A program made the position numbers and the translations under genes. This document shows positions 45,667-56,251 of a stretch of DNA of 64,000 bases, piece by piece. Source of the DNA: Arsenophonus sp052401645 (GTDB lineage Bacteria; Pseudomonadota; Gammaproteobacteria; Enterobacterales; Enterobacteriaceae); contig CP198939.1 in the NCBI GenBank assembly GCA_052401645.1, positions 1,674,001 through 1,738,000 on the forward strand, in the 5' to 3' direction. The notes under the pieces are model-generated. The model was not told the origin of the DNA. It worked only from the letters and a program-made list of their open reading frames with translations, and ran no database searches. Positions within the stretch are counted from its first letter, which is position 1. Every line of letters starts with the position of its first letter.

Positions 45667-46515
45667 ATGATAAAGGATATACAATCATTAGTACTAATCT
45701 CACAAGGTAGCATTGAAGCTTATGTACGATTAGCTAATGCTTATCCTATGCTAACAGCAGAGGAAGAACAAGAATATGCAAAAAGATTACATTATCATAG
45801 TGATTTAAATGCAGCTAAACAAATTATACTTTCTCATTTACGTTTTGTTATTCATATAGCTCATAATTATTCTGGCTATGGTTTACCACAAGCTGATCTT
45901 ATCCAAGAAGGTAATATTGGTCTAATGAAAGCTGTTCGTCGTTTTAATCCTGAGGTTGGCGTAAGATTAGTTTCATTTGCAGTTCATTGGATTAAAGCTG
46001 AAATTCATGAATACGTATTACGTAATTGGAGAATAGTTAAAGTTGCAACAACAAAAGCTCAACGTAAACTTTTTTTTAATTTACGTAAGAATAAGAAAAG
46101 AATTGGATGGTTTAATCAAAATGAAATTGATATAGTTGCTAAAGAACTTGGTGTAACTAGCAAAGATGTTCTAGAAATGGAATCTCGAATGACTGCACAA
46201 GATATGGCATTTGATATAAACGATGATGGAGAAAATACAACTATTGCACCAGTTTTATACCTACAGGATAAATCTTCTGATTTCGCTGACATTATTGAAG
46301 AAGATAATTGGGAAAATCATTCTACTGATAAATTAACACAAGCGTTACATACATTAGATGAACGTAGCCAAGATATAATTCGTACACGTTGGCTTGATGA
46401 TGAGAATAAAACCACTTTACAAGATTTAGCTGATAAATATAGTGTATCTGCAGAACGCGTTCGTCAATTAGAAAAAAACGCAATGAAAAGACTGCGATCT
46501 GTAATGGAAGTTTAA
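45667..46515 (+). CDS. rpoH: RNA polymerase sigma factor RpoH (sigma-32)
   Basis: RpoH directs RNA polymerase to heat-shock genes such as those for chaperones and proteases. The 282-residue product (E. coli 284) is intact. Region 2 reads LSHLRFVIHIA, DLIQEGNIGLMKAVRRF and SFAVHWIKAEIHEYVLRNW. The RpoH-specific C region has AQRKLFFNLRK. Region 4 ends with VSAERVRQLEKNAMKRLR, the helix-turn-helix that reads the -35 element. I chose ATG 45667 (MIKDIQSL, like MTDKMQSL) over an in-frame TTG 21 bases upstream, because AAGAAGG lies just before the ATG. RpoH is commonly retained in insect symbionts with high chaperone needs; that role is an inference here. Confidence 0.97.
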   Translation: MIKDIQSLVLISQGSIEAYVRLANAYPMLTAEEEQEYAKRLHYHSDLNAAKQIILSHLRFVIHIAHNYSGYGLPQADLIQEGNIGLMKAVRRFNPEVGVRLVSFAVHWIKAEIHEYVLRNWRIVKVATTKAQRKLFFNLRKNKKRIGWFNQNEIDIVAKELGVTSKDVLEMESRMTAQDMAFDINDDGENTTIAPVLYLQDKSSDFADIIEEDNWENHSTDKLTQALHTLDERSQDIIRTRWLDDENKTTLQDLADKYSVSAERVRQLEKNAMKRLRSVMEV

Positions 46516-49163
46516 ATAGGTTATAACCATATAATAATAGAAAAATTTTAAATTAAATTAAATATTAATTAAATTTAGAATTGACAGTAAAACAATATAG
46601 ATAAGTTTTAAAAAAAAATTTTAGAAAAATTTATTTTTTATAAAAAATTATTTATTTCAATAAATACAATATTAATTTATAATATATCTTATTTTCTTAA
46701 GATGTTTTATAAAGTTAATATTTTTTATATTAATTCTTAATAGATATTGATAAATATCAAAGTTCAACATACTACATTTTATATATTTAATGATTATTTT
46801 GATCTTCTATCTATATATTATTAATTAATATAAATTATCAATATCTTATGTTATTTAAGTTATTAAAATTTTTTAATGTTTTATTTAATCAGAGATAGGA
46901 ATATTTTTAGATCGATTTTAAATTATTAATTTATATAGCAAATAAATAATACTTAGTTATATTTGAAATTTTTATATATTACTAAATATAGTTCTATTAG
47001 ATTTTTTTGATTTATTAAAATATCTTAAAATATATCAATAATAAACTCTTAAACAATTTAATATACTTTTTATGACTTTCAATATATTAACAAAGTATAT
47101 TATCAATAATATGATCTAGGTTCTTATATTTTAAAGTATTAAAAGAGATGTTTAATATATGTTAAAATCTTTTATAGTTAGAAAAATTATAAAAATTATT
47201 TAATTTTCCTTCAATATACACTATGTATAAACACATTATACTTTTCTGATATTTATTGATTACAAAAATCTTTTTCCTGTTATAAGAAATTTAAGTAATA
47301 TATTTCTATTATCTAAAAGATTTAAAGTTTTTAATTAAAATAACTATGATAAAATTATAAAATATTAACTAATTGTATATAATTTTAAAACATTAATATT
47401 TTAATAATATTAAAATATTATCATTAATTATAATATAATAATATTATTATTTTCTTATAATTACTATAATTTTATCATATTCATCTTTAGTATTAAATAA
47501 ATAGACAAAAGTTATATAATGAATTGTTAAAACTTAAATATTAAAGCATTCGTCTAATTAGACTGATTTGATATAACTAATTCTTTATTGATATCATATG
47601 AAACATTATAAATTTTATATTTAACAGAGAAGTAAACTACATACATAATAAAAATATAATTTTTTTTAATTATCGTTATATATTAGAGTAAATAATAATG
47701 TTATAACTAATAATTATAGTTAATTTTTTTAAGAATATTAACTTGATATCCAGTATTACTTATTTAAATAGTATTTTCAATATCATTTTACATAATATCA
47801 CAATTTTAAATTATGATACATGTAATTTTTTTTGAATAAATAATTTAATTTATAATTATTTATTAATCATTACAATATATTTTTTATTTTAAATTTAAAT
47901 TGAAAATTTGAGGTTAATCGTTTTAAACGTTAACTTATATTATTCAATCTTATTATGTAATAAACTAATTAAATAAATCTGTTGAAATACATAATAATCA
48001 GTATAATAGTTAGATAATTTTATCTGATATTAATATATATACAATATGTATAAATGAAAAAAATCGTTTATATAAACTTAAACAAAGATTCATTATATGT
48101 ATTTATAATTTTAGAAAATAAAAAAAAATTTATATAAAGTAATTTTATAGTATTTTTTATTTTTTTAAAAAAGTTAAATTTTAATAAAAATAAATTTTAA
48201 TAAAAAATAAATTTTAATATAAAATTAATCATTTTAAAACTATATTACTTACTATAAATTTTATCCATATCTTAAAATAACATTTAAGATTATGTCAAAT
48301 TAAGTTTGACAATTATTAAATATTTATATCTTTATATGTAATATAAAAGTAATTAAGTTAATAAATTTTATAAACTTTATAATATTTTTATAAAAATATA
48401 TTATTAGTATTTTCATAAATTAAATTAATCAATAAAATTGACTAATTATGTTTATTTATGCATTAATTCTAATTTTTATTCATTTTATTTATAAAATACT
48501 CATTTTAAGTTTTTATATATATTTTCACTTTTGAAAAAGTAATTTATCGATAAAATCATCTCGTATTCAAATATTATTATATTTAATAAAACTAAATTAT
48601 ATTACTATATGATATTAATAGATTTATTTCTACAAAATCAAAATATAATAATAGATATATATACTATTTTATAAGATAAAATTAAAAATTAATAAGCATT
48701 TTATAAATTTAAAGTTATAATATTATCTATGTATATTAAAACAGAGCGATCATAACATAATAATATATATTAATAAAAAAAAATTAAATTAAAATTTAAA
48801 AAATTATTTAATATTTATCTTTTATTTATTTATTTTTTATGAAAATTATTTATTTATATAAAAATAAATAAATAAAAGATAACTAATAATTTTATTATAA
48901 ATTATTAGTTATCTTTAAATAAATCAAAAAATATCAATTTATTATAAGTAAATATTTTTATTTACAAAAAATTTAAAATGGAATTATAGCAATTATTATG
49001 AAATGTTCATAGATTACTCTATACTCTGTTAAAATCTTATTTGGATATTTTGCCTTTGGTTATTAAATTTAAATGTATATACATTTATAGTATAAAAATA
49101 TATTATTGATATTTTTTTGATTATTACATCATTTTATAAATACAATTTTTTTCATCAATAAAA
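46516..49163. other. Gene-free 2.6-kb spacer between rpoH and panF remnant
   Basis: No gene is readable. Downstream of panF relatives carry prmA, dusB and fis on the same strand as panF (about 2.1 kb); all are missing and may underlie part of this spacer. The junction with rpoH is not an E. coli adjacency, so a rearrangement lies somewhere here. It contains small hairpins at 48293-48311 (arms TGTCAAA) and a pair of long inverted repeats at 48817-48916. Confidence 0.55.
48817..48916. repeat. Overlapping long inverted repeats with competing stems
   Basis: 48817-48837 pairs perfectly with 48860-48880 (21-bp arms, 22-base loop). 48875-48892 pairs perfectly with 48899-48916 (18-bp arms, 6-base loop). 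The two stems share bases 48875-48880 (AAAGAT), so both cannot form fully at once, a geometry like that of an attenuator. The first stem is nearly all A-T and repetitive. Confidence 0.55.
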
Positions 49164-50583
49164 TTACCTGCTAAAAAAAGCAATAAAACTAAATGTTAGA
49201 GACGGTACGATACAATGAAAATTTAAAATTTTCAAATTAAATGAAATAAATAATATATAAGAAATACTACCAAAAATCATTGAACTTAATGCACCAAAAT
49301 AATTCGCCATCTTCCAATAAAATCCGAGTATTAAAGGCCAAATAAAAACATCTTATCTTATAGTCCATCAAAAATTAATAAATTTAACCAAATAATCATT
49401 TTTGGCGGATTTAAGCCAGTTATTAATAACAAAATACTAAGAATTATTGTAGAAGAAACTGAAATTAATGTTATTTTTTTTCTTCTTTTATTTTATTTTG
49501 CATAATAATATTTAAGTATAAATCTTTTATGATAGTTGTTGAAGATTGAAGTAATAATGAATTAATTGTTGACATAATAGCAGCCATTGTAGCTGCTAAA
49601 AAAAATCCTGCAACGAACGGAGGTAAGACTTTAATAATTAATATTGGGATAATCTAATCTGTAATAATTAAATTAGGTAAAATAACTCGACCTACTAATG
49701 TACCTGCTAAATGCATTCCTAACATTAAAATAACCATCATAATAGTACCTATAATAATACCATTATACATTTCTTAACTATTTTTTATATGCAATACAGC
49801 GAACAGCAGTATGTGGTAAACCAATAACTCCAAAACAAACTAATATCCAAAAAGAAAACATAAATAGAATATTAAATATGTCATTATCTGGACCTTGCGG
49901 TGTAATTAGCTTTGGATCAATTGTCTTTAGTGTCTCTGTTGCTGTATTTAAACCTCCTACCTTATCAATAGTAGCAACTAATAAAATAATTATTCCTGAT
50001 AATATAATAAAACCTTGTAAAGTATTATTAATAACATTAGCTCTATAAAACCACCAAATGCCGTATAAAATGTAATACATATACTAAATATTAATAACCA
50101 TATTTCATAAGGAATATTTACTATTATCTCCAATAAACGAGCTCCGCTAATGAATTGTGCTGTTATTGAACCAAAAAAATCTACTAGTATAAACTGATAC
50201 TGGCAATAAGTACTAGTAAGCGGCTTTTGAATCAAGCATAAAGTATATTATTAAGTGTTATTGTATGATAATGACGAGATAAAATAGCAATTTTTTTACC
50301 TAATACACCAAGCGATAACAAAATAGTAGAAACTTGAATTAAAGAAAATAATACCCAATTAAGACCATATTTATAAGCTGCTCCTAGACCACCTATAAAT
50401 GAGCTAGCACAGATATATGTTTGAAGTTATTGTTATCGTTAAAATAACTTTACCAATAGAACAATTATATAGTAAATGTTCATATAAAAATTCACTTTTT
50501 TGATGTTTATGATAAGTACAAATGGATAGCAAGCAAACTAATAATAAATAACAGATAAGTGATATAATAATTTTAGTTTCCAT
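49164..50583 (-). pseudogene. panF: Sodium/pantothenate symporter, broken by several frameshifts
   Basis: PanF imports pantothenate with sodium. Pieces of one PanF follow in order on the minus strand over 1420 bp, near the full family gene (about 1450 bp). The start at 50583 reads METKIIISLICYLLLVCLLS. The middle gives AQFISGARLLEIIVNIPYE and YTAFGGF, then TLKTIDPKLITPQG and LVCFGVIGLPHTAVRCIAYK. Next come GFFLAATMAAIMSTIN and LLQSSTTIIKDLYLNI, and the end is WPLILGFYWKMANYFGALSS, stopping at 49164. The pieces lie in different frames with internal stops, so no working transporter can be made. Sequence similarity is still high, so the loss looks recent compared with the erased neighbours. Its place before yhdT-accC matches E. 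coli. Confidence 0.93.
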
Positions 50584-50606
50584 TTTTATTCTTTAGTGAC
50601 ATATGT

Positions 50607-50812
50607 TTAAAAAAAATTAACAATTAATACACAAAGTATAATAAAAATAATAGGCAAATATAAACATAAAAGCTCAAACCATAGTGGCATTCCAATTATC
50701 CATTTTCTCTCAAAGAAAAATAAGCTGTTATAATCCAACTACATAAATAAGTAATAGTGAGAAAAAGTGATCAATAATCATCTTTGTTGGATTGAAGAAA
50801 AAGTTTATCCAT
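50607..50812 (-). pseudogene. yhdT: YhdT family small membrane protein, broken
   Basis: Between accC and panF, where E. coli has yhdT (about 80 residues), the minus strand reads MDKLFLQSNKDDY, a stop, then LFLTITYLCSWIITAYF. After a frame change it continues GMPLWFELLCLYLPIIFIIL and ends at 50607. These match the two hydrophobic segments and the GFPRWFE-type turn of YhdT. YhdT has no settled function; its constant place next to panF suggests a link to the transporter. It decayed together with panF. Confidence 0.8.
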
Positions 50813-50942
50813 TTTTTCCTAATAGAAAAAATTTAAATATAATGATATTATATATTATAAACATATTATATTTAGAATAAATTATAAAAGTAATGGTATA
50901 TTTAGTATTATTTTTAATATTATATAAATATAAAAATTATTC

Positions 50943-52283
50943 CTATGATCCTAATTTTTTTTTCAAGTAATGGATATTAGTACTTCCTTTAAAAAAATTT
51001 CTATCATCAATAATTTTTTGTTGTAATTTTATGTTAGTTTTAATACCGTCAATGATTAATTCAGATAAGGCATTTTTCATTCGAATTATAGCAATTTCTC
51101 TAGTTTCACCATAAGCAATTAACTTACCAATTATAGAGTCATAATAAGGAGGAACTGTATAGCCTGTATAAATATGTGATTCCCAACGTATACCAAAACC
51201 ACCTGGAATATGGAGTCTAGTAATTTTACCTGGGCTTGGTAATAAAGTATTAGCATCTTCTGCATTAATTCGACATTCTATTGCATGTCCATAAATTTTA
51301 ATATCTTTTTGTTTAAAGGATAATGTCAAACCAGAGGCAATCTTTAATTGCTCTTTAATTAAATCAACGCCAGTAATCATTTCTGTAACAGGATGCTCAA
51401 CCTGAATACGTGTATTCATTTCAATAAAATAGAATTCATTATTATCATAAAGAAATTCAAAAGTTCCTACACCACGATAATCGATATCAAGACAAGCTTT
51501 TATGCAACGATCTCCAATGCTTTTGCGCATCTTAATTTTTATATCTGGGGCTGGTGCTTCTTCAATCATTTTTTGATTACGTCTTTGCATTGAGCAATCA
51601 CGTTCTGCTAAATAAACTGCATTTCCTTGGCCGTCAGCAAGTATTTGAATTTCAATATGACGTGGTTTTTCTAGAAATTTCTCCATATAAATCATATTTT
51701 TATTAAAAATAGATTTTGCTTCAGCTAAAGTTATATTAATAGCATCTTCTAAATCACTTTCATTTTGAACAACACGTATACCATAACCACCACCACCACT
51801 AGATGATTTAATAATCACAGGATAACCAATCCGATTAGCAATCATTTTATTTATTTTAATGTTATTTTCTAATGGTCCATCCGAACCAATAATACAAGTA
51901 AAACCATATTTTTTCATAACTTTAATAGCTGAGACTTTATCACCCATTAGTCGAATAGTTTCTGATTTTGGACCAATAAAAATAAAACCAGAGCGTTCTA
52001 CTTTTTCAGCAAAATCAGCATTTTCAGATAAAAAACCATATCCAGGATGAATCGCTTCTGCATTTGTAATTTCTGCTGCTGAAATTATTGCTGGAATATT
52101 AAGATAACTTTCAGCTAAAGTAGCTGGCCCTATGCAAACAGTTTCATCAGCAAGTAATACATGTTTTAAATCGCGATCGACAGAAGAATGAATGGCGACA
52201 GTTTTTATTTTTAATTCCTTACAAGCTCTTAAAATGCGTAAAGCAATTTCACCACGATTAGCGATAACAATTTTTTTAAACAT
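50943..52283 (-). CDS. accC: Acetyl-CoA carboxylase biotin carboxylase subunit
   Basis: AccC carboxylates the biotin of AccB using ATP and bicarbonate, the first half-reaction of malonyl-CoA synthesis. The 446-residue product (E. coli 449) keeps the order of the ATP-grasp fold: KKIVIANRGEIALRILRACK, HPGYGFLSENADFA, EAPAP, FYFIEMNTRIQVEHPVTEM and PGGFGIRWESH. Two ATP-site positions are odd: the glycine-rich loop reads KSSSGGGGYGIRVV with Tyr where Arg is usual, and RRNQK has Asn where E. coli has His236. I start at ATG 52283 (MFKKIVIANRG, like MLDKIVIANRG), preceded by TGAGG. An in-frame ATG at 52295 would add four residues and overlap the accB stop by one base. It is in operon with accB and aroQ. 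Confidence 0.96.
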   Translation of the reverse strand: MFKKIVIANRGEIALRILRACKELKIKTVAIHSSVDRDLKHVLLADETVCIGPATLAESYLNIPAIISAAEITNAEAIHPGYGFLSENADFAEKVERSGFIFIGPKSETIRLMGDKVSAIKVMKKYGFTCIIGSDGPLENNIKINKMIANRIGYPVIIKSSSGGGGYGIRVVQNESDLEDAINITLAEAKSIFNKNMIYMEKFLEKPRHIEIQILADGQGNAVYLAERDCSMQRRNQKMIEEAPAPDIKIKMRKSIGDRCIKACLDIDYRGVGTFEFLYDNNEFYFIEMNTRIQVEHPVTEMITGVDLIKEQLKIASGLTLSFKQKDIKIYGHAIECRINAEDANTLLPSPGKITRLHIPGGFGIRWESHIYTGYTVPPYYDSIIGKLIAYGETREIAIIRMKNALSELIIDGIKTNIKLQQKIIDDRNFFKGSTNIHYLKKKLGS

Positions 52284-52294
52284 AGAATGCCTCA

Positions 52295-52774
52295 TTATTC
52301 GATAATGACCAATGGCTCGTCAAATTCAACAGATTCTCCATTTTTTAAAAGAATCGCTTTAACTAAACCCTCTTTTTCTACTTTGATCTGATTCATCATT
52401 TTCATTGCTTCAACAATGCATAAAGGATCGCCTAACTTTACCTTTTGACCAACTTCAACAAATGGTTTTGCTTCTAAACTTGATGCTCTATAGAATGTAC
52501 CAACCATTGGAGATCGAACAATATAACCACTTATTTCTGTTTTTTTCTCTTTTGTTGTTTCAGTTAATATTTTAGAATTTACTAAGGTATTGGTTAAAGT
52601 TGGTTGATGAGTTATTGGAGATTCTTCTGCCACATACTGCTGTAAAGTTCGTAAATTTTTCGATACTGTGTAACTAATACGAATACTAGTTCCTTTATCT
52701 TCCGAAATCTCTAATTCAGAAATAGCATATTCTTTAACAAGTTCAATTAATTTCTTAATTTTACGAATATCCAT
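52295..52774 (-). CDS. accB: Biotin carboxyl carrier protein of acetyl-CoA carboxylase
   Basis: AccB carries biotin between the carboxylase (AccC) and carboxyltransferase (AccA/AccD) sites. The 159-residue product (E. coli 156) starts with the helical MDIRKIKKLIELV segment. A Thr/Ser/Lys-rich linker follows (about 45-82), then the biotinyl domain from SGYIVRSPMVGTFYRA on. The biotinylated lysine is in VEAMKMMNQI (Lys125), and the thumb segment of bacterial AccB is present (ASSLEAKPFVEVG). Its stop lies 11 bases before the accC start, and it begins 39 bases after aroQ ends, so the three should share one transcript. Intact. Confidence 0.97.
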   Translation of the reverse strand: MDIRKIKKLIELVKEYAISELEISEDKGTSIRISYTVSKNLRTLQQYVAEESPITHQPTLTNTLVNSKILTETTKEKKTEISGYIVRSPMVGTFYRASSLEAKPFVEVGQKVKLGDPLCIVEAMKMMNQIKVEKEGLVKAILLKNGESVEFDEPLVIIE

Positions 52775-52813
52775 AAGTTAATTCCGTATTTATTATTCTT
52801 TATATTTGTTAAG

Positions 52814-53308
52814 TTAAAGTTTTTTATTAACGATTTTATTTTTTTTAATACTTAAATTCTCTATTTTTAATAGAAATTTAACGGCGGCTTCTAATGCAAA
52901 AATATAACCATCAGTACAAAAACCAGAGATTACACCAATTGCGATATCAGATAGATAGGAGTGATGCCTAAATGACTCACGTGCGTAAATATTAGTAAGA
53001 TGAATTTCATAAAAAGGAATTCCGACACTTAATATTGCATCTCGTAATGCAATACTTGTATGGGTTAATGCTGCTGGATTAATCAATATGAAATCAACAT
53101 TGCCTTTAACTTGATGTATTTCATTAATAAGTTCATGTTCTGCATTAGATTGAAAATGGCTTAATTTAACTCCTAATTGTTTAGCTTTTTTGGTCATTTT
53201 ATTAAAGATATCCTGAAGTGTAAGAATACCATAGAATGGTAATTCTCTCATACCAAGCATATTTAAATTTGGACCATTTAATAAGAAAATATGAAAATTT
53301 TTTGTCAT
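52814..53308 (-). CDS. aroQ: 3-dehydroquinate dehydratase, type II
   Basis: AroQ converts 3-dehydroquinate to 3-dehydroshikimate in the shikimate pathway. The 164-residue product (family about 150) has the type II motifs: LLNGPNLNMLGMRE, the catalytic Tyr26 and flexible loop (RELPFYG), the INPAALTHTSIALRDA segment, and ARESFRHHSYLSDIAIGVISG. A lysine-rich tail of about 15 residues extends past the usual end. E. coli K-12 uses the unrelated type I enzyme AroD; type II genes directly upstream of accBC occur in Yersinia-like bacteria and many other gammaproteobacteria, which helps place the organism. It is the first gene of aroQ-accB-accC. Intact. Confidence 0.95.
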   Translation of the reverse strand: MTKNFHIFLLNGPNLNMLGMRELPFYGILTLQDIFNKMTKKAKQLGVKLSHFQSNAEHELINEIHQVKGNVDFILINPAALTHTSIALRDAILSVGIPFYEIHLTNIYARESFRHHSYLSDIAIGVISGFCTDGYIFALEAAVKFLLKIENLSIKKNKIVNKKL

Positions 53309-55102
53309 TTTTATAGATATCCGTAACGATTTATAATTGATAATTAATATTTGATATTTGGATTATCGTAAAAATAATAACTAAATTATTAATCGTTTGT
53401 TATCTTCTTTTTTATGAGAATAGCTTTTATTTTAATAACAAATAATGAAATTATATTTTACAATAATTAAAAATATAGTTTTAACTATATTAATAAAAAT
53501 CATCCAAGAATATTAAAATATTATCGATTTATTAATCTATAATTAATAATTTGATTCCTAAATTAATTATAATATAATTTAAATATGTTTTCTAAAAATC
53601 ACCTCTATTTTATTAAAATATCAAAATACAATAATAAATTAGTTGATATTACATATCTATATACATTTTATTATTTTAACAATCATATGGATAATTATTT
53701 TTATTTTTTATATTTTTAAAAATAAAAATAATCAATATTATTAATAAGATAATATCAATAATAATGAATAAAATTACTATAATTTTTTGATAACTTATCA
53801 TGGAATAATGAAGGATATTATATATTGTCATTATTTTAGTTAATAATCTATGATTAATTTTTATAAATAATTTAAGTATCATAGTAAATTATTTATATAA
53901 TAAGTTCTGATTATAATTTATAATATTTAAATAAATGATATTTTTTTAACCAATTAAATATTACAATAGATATATTTTTAACTTATTAAAATTTAGCTTA
54001 ATTATATAAGCAACCATCAATTTTTATCATAAGGATTTTTTTACTGGTAAATAACTCTATTTTTTTCTTTTTAAGTTATTAAAAACATAATCATATGATA
54101 TATCAATACTGATTATTATTAATAATATAATAATTTTATTAAGGATAATAAATTCATTATTTAAAATAATATTCGAGTTTACTTTACTAACCAATTATAA
54201 GATCTTACTTTCATGAATATAAAAAAATCAGTAAAAATTATTAATTGCTTTAAAATTTTATTTTATTTAAGATAAAATAAAATATATGTAAATATAATAG
54301 TTAATTTTTATAAAAAGTTAATAAATAAACTTTTTATCATTAACAATAAGTATAATATCTTTATGTATTAGTAAATTAATAATTTAATACTGTAAATTAT
54401 TTAGATAATATAGTAAATTATAAATTTAATTTATAACTATATTAATAGTTAACTTTTTTTTTAAAAAAATCTATTTCATAATTTATGATAATAAGATTTA
54501 AATAAGAATATTTTAATATGAGATTATATATTCTTTGTTTATAAAAAATAAAAATTTTAATAATAAGTAAACATCTTAATATAATTATAATTTAGTAGCA
54601 TAAATAGTGAATTACAACGGAGAAAATTTGATATATAATGATAATTTTTTATCATTTTTTTATTAAGAAAGCATTTAATAATTATTATTAAATTTATTTT
54701 TAATATTATTTCAATATAGTATTAATATATAAGGCTTTATATCTTATAGATAAAGTCAAGAAAATGAATAAACCATATTTTATAATATATCAATTATTAA
54801 TTATATAATATCATATAAATTAATATAGTAATATTTTTTAATTTAAAATTAATTAATTATCTTATTTGAAATTTTATTTTAAATAAATTAAATAATTTTT
54901 ATTATCTATTATATGCTTTATATATTACAAATTCTTATAGAAAATAAGTGGTGTTGATTTAAGTTTTTTTTGATATTACCAAAATTAGTCACTTTTTATT
55001 AAAGCAATTTAATTAACATGTTTATCGTCAATTTATAGAATTATTAAAGTAATATCAATTTTTATTTATTTCTGATTTTTTTTGCAGGATTACTCTTTCA
55101 TT
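53309..55102. other. Gene-free 1.8-kb spacer between aroQ and mreB
   Basis: This is the divergent gap between the aroQ-accBC operon and mreB, and should hold promoters for both. Relatives carry csrD and other genes here; none is readable. A short ATG frame at 53676-53882 on the minus strand (68 codons, one very Ile-rich hydrophobic run) has no ribosome-binding site and is at chance level. The last bases before mreB (TGCAGGATTAC) look conserved with the E. coli mreB leader. Confidence 0.5.
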
Positions 55103-56146
55103 ATGTTTAAAAAAATTCGTGGCATGTTTTCAAATGATTTATCTATCGATTTAGGCACTGCTAATACTTTAATCTATGTTAAAGGACAAGGTATTGTATT
55201 AGATGAACCATCAGTTGTCGCTATTCGCCAAGATCGAGCAGGTTCACCTAAAAGCGTTGCTGCTGTAGGTCACGAAGCAAAACAGATGTTAGGTCGTACA
55301 CCTGGGAATATTGCAGCTATTCGTCCAATGAAAGATGGTGTTATTGCTGACTTTTATGTTACTGAAAAAATGTTACAGTACTTTATCAAACAAGTTCATA
55401 GTAATAGTTTTATGCGCCCAAGCCCACGTGTCTTAGTTTGCGTACCTGTTGGAGCAACTCAAGTAGAGCGTCGTGCAATCCGAGAATCAGCACTTAGTGC
55501 TGGTGCACGCGAAGTCTTTTTAATTGAAGAACCAATGTCAGCGGCAATAGGTGCCGGTTTACCTGTTTCTGAAGCAATGGGTTCAATGGTTGTTGATATT
55601 GGTGGTGGTACTACAGAAGTTGCTGTTATTTCATTAAATGGTGTTGTTTATTCATCATCGGTACGTATTGGTGGTGATCGATTTGATGAAGCAATTATTA
55701 ATTATGTTCGTCGAAATTACGGTTCATTAATTGGTGAGGCTACTTCTGAAAGGATTAAACATGAAATTGGTTCAGCTTATCCAATAGATCAAATTTATGA
55801 AATTGAAGTACGTGGTCGTAATTTAGCTGAAGGAGTACCACGTGGTTTTACCCTTAATTCTAATGAAATACTTGAAGCATTACAAGAACCTTTAACTGGT
55901 ATTGTTAGCGCTGTTATGTTAGCATTAGAACAATGTCCACCAGAATTAGCTTCTGATATCTCTGAACGAGGTATGGTATTAACAGGGGGGGGTGCATTAT
56001 TACGTAATTTAGATCGTCTTTTGATGAAAGAAACTTGTATTCCAGTTATTATTGCTGAAGATCCGCTAACTTGTGTCGCACGCGGTGGAGGTAAAGCATT
56101 AGAGATGATCGATATGCATGGTGGTGATCTATTTAGTAATGATTAA
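55103..56146 (+). CDS. mreB: Rod shape-determining protein MreB
   Basis: MreB is the bacterial actin that forms membrane filaments and guides lateral wall synthesis. From ATG 55103 the product has 347 residues, the same as E. coli, and is the most conserved protein of the window. Visible are the amphipathic N-terminal KKIRGMFSND, phosphate 1 DLGTANTLIYVKG, phosphate 2 DIGGGTTEVAVIS, and the adenosine motif LTGGGALLRNL. An in-frame TTG at 55082 would add seven residues, but the family starts at MFKK/MLKK and CAGGATT lies upstream of the ATG. mreC and mreD follow. Intact, which suggests the cell is still rod-shaped. Confidence 0.98.
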   Translation: MFKKIRGMFSNDLSIDLGTANTLIYVKGQGIVLDEPSVVAIRQDRAGSPKSVAAVGHEAKQMLGRTPGNIAAIRPMKDGVIADFYVTEKMLQYFIKQVHSNSFMRPSPRVLVCVPVGATQVERRAIRESALSAGAREVFLIEEPMSAAIGAGLPVSEAMGSMVVDIGGGTTEVAVISLNGVVYSSSVRIGGDRFDEAIINYVRRNYGSLIGEATSERIKHEIGSAYPIDQIYEIEVRGRNLAEGVPRGFTLNSNEILEALQEPLTGIVSAVMLALEQCPPELASDISERGMVLTGGGALLRNLDRLLMKETCIPVIIAEDPLTCVARGGGKALEMIDMHGGDLFSND

Positions 56147-56251
56147 ATTATCAATAAGTAGAAAAAAGAATGTATTTAAAAATAGCGTTCCCACCTTACT
56201 TTATTTATAGTGATATTAATCTTTTAATATTTATTTTTATCAAAAACTCAC

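Noticed and set aside
53676..53882. 68-codon hydrophobic frame between aroQ and mreB
   Set aside because: No ribosome-binding site and no recognisable family; frames of this length are expected by chance in 64 kb of DNA with this composition.
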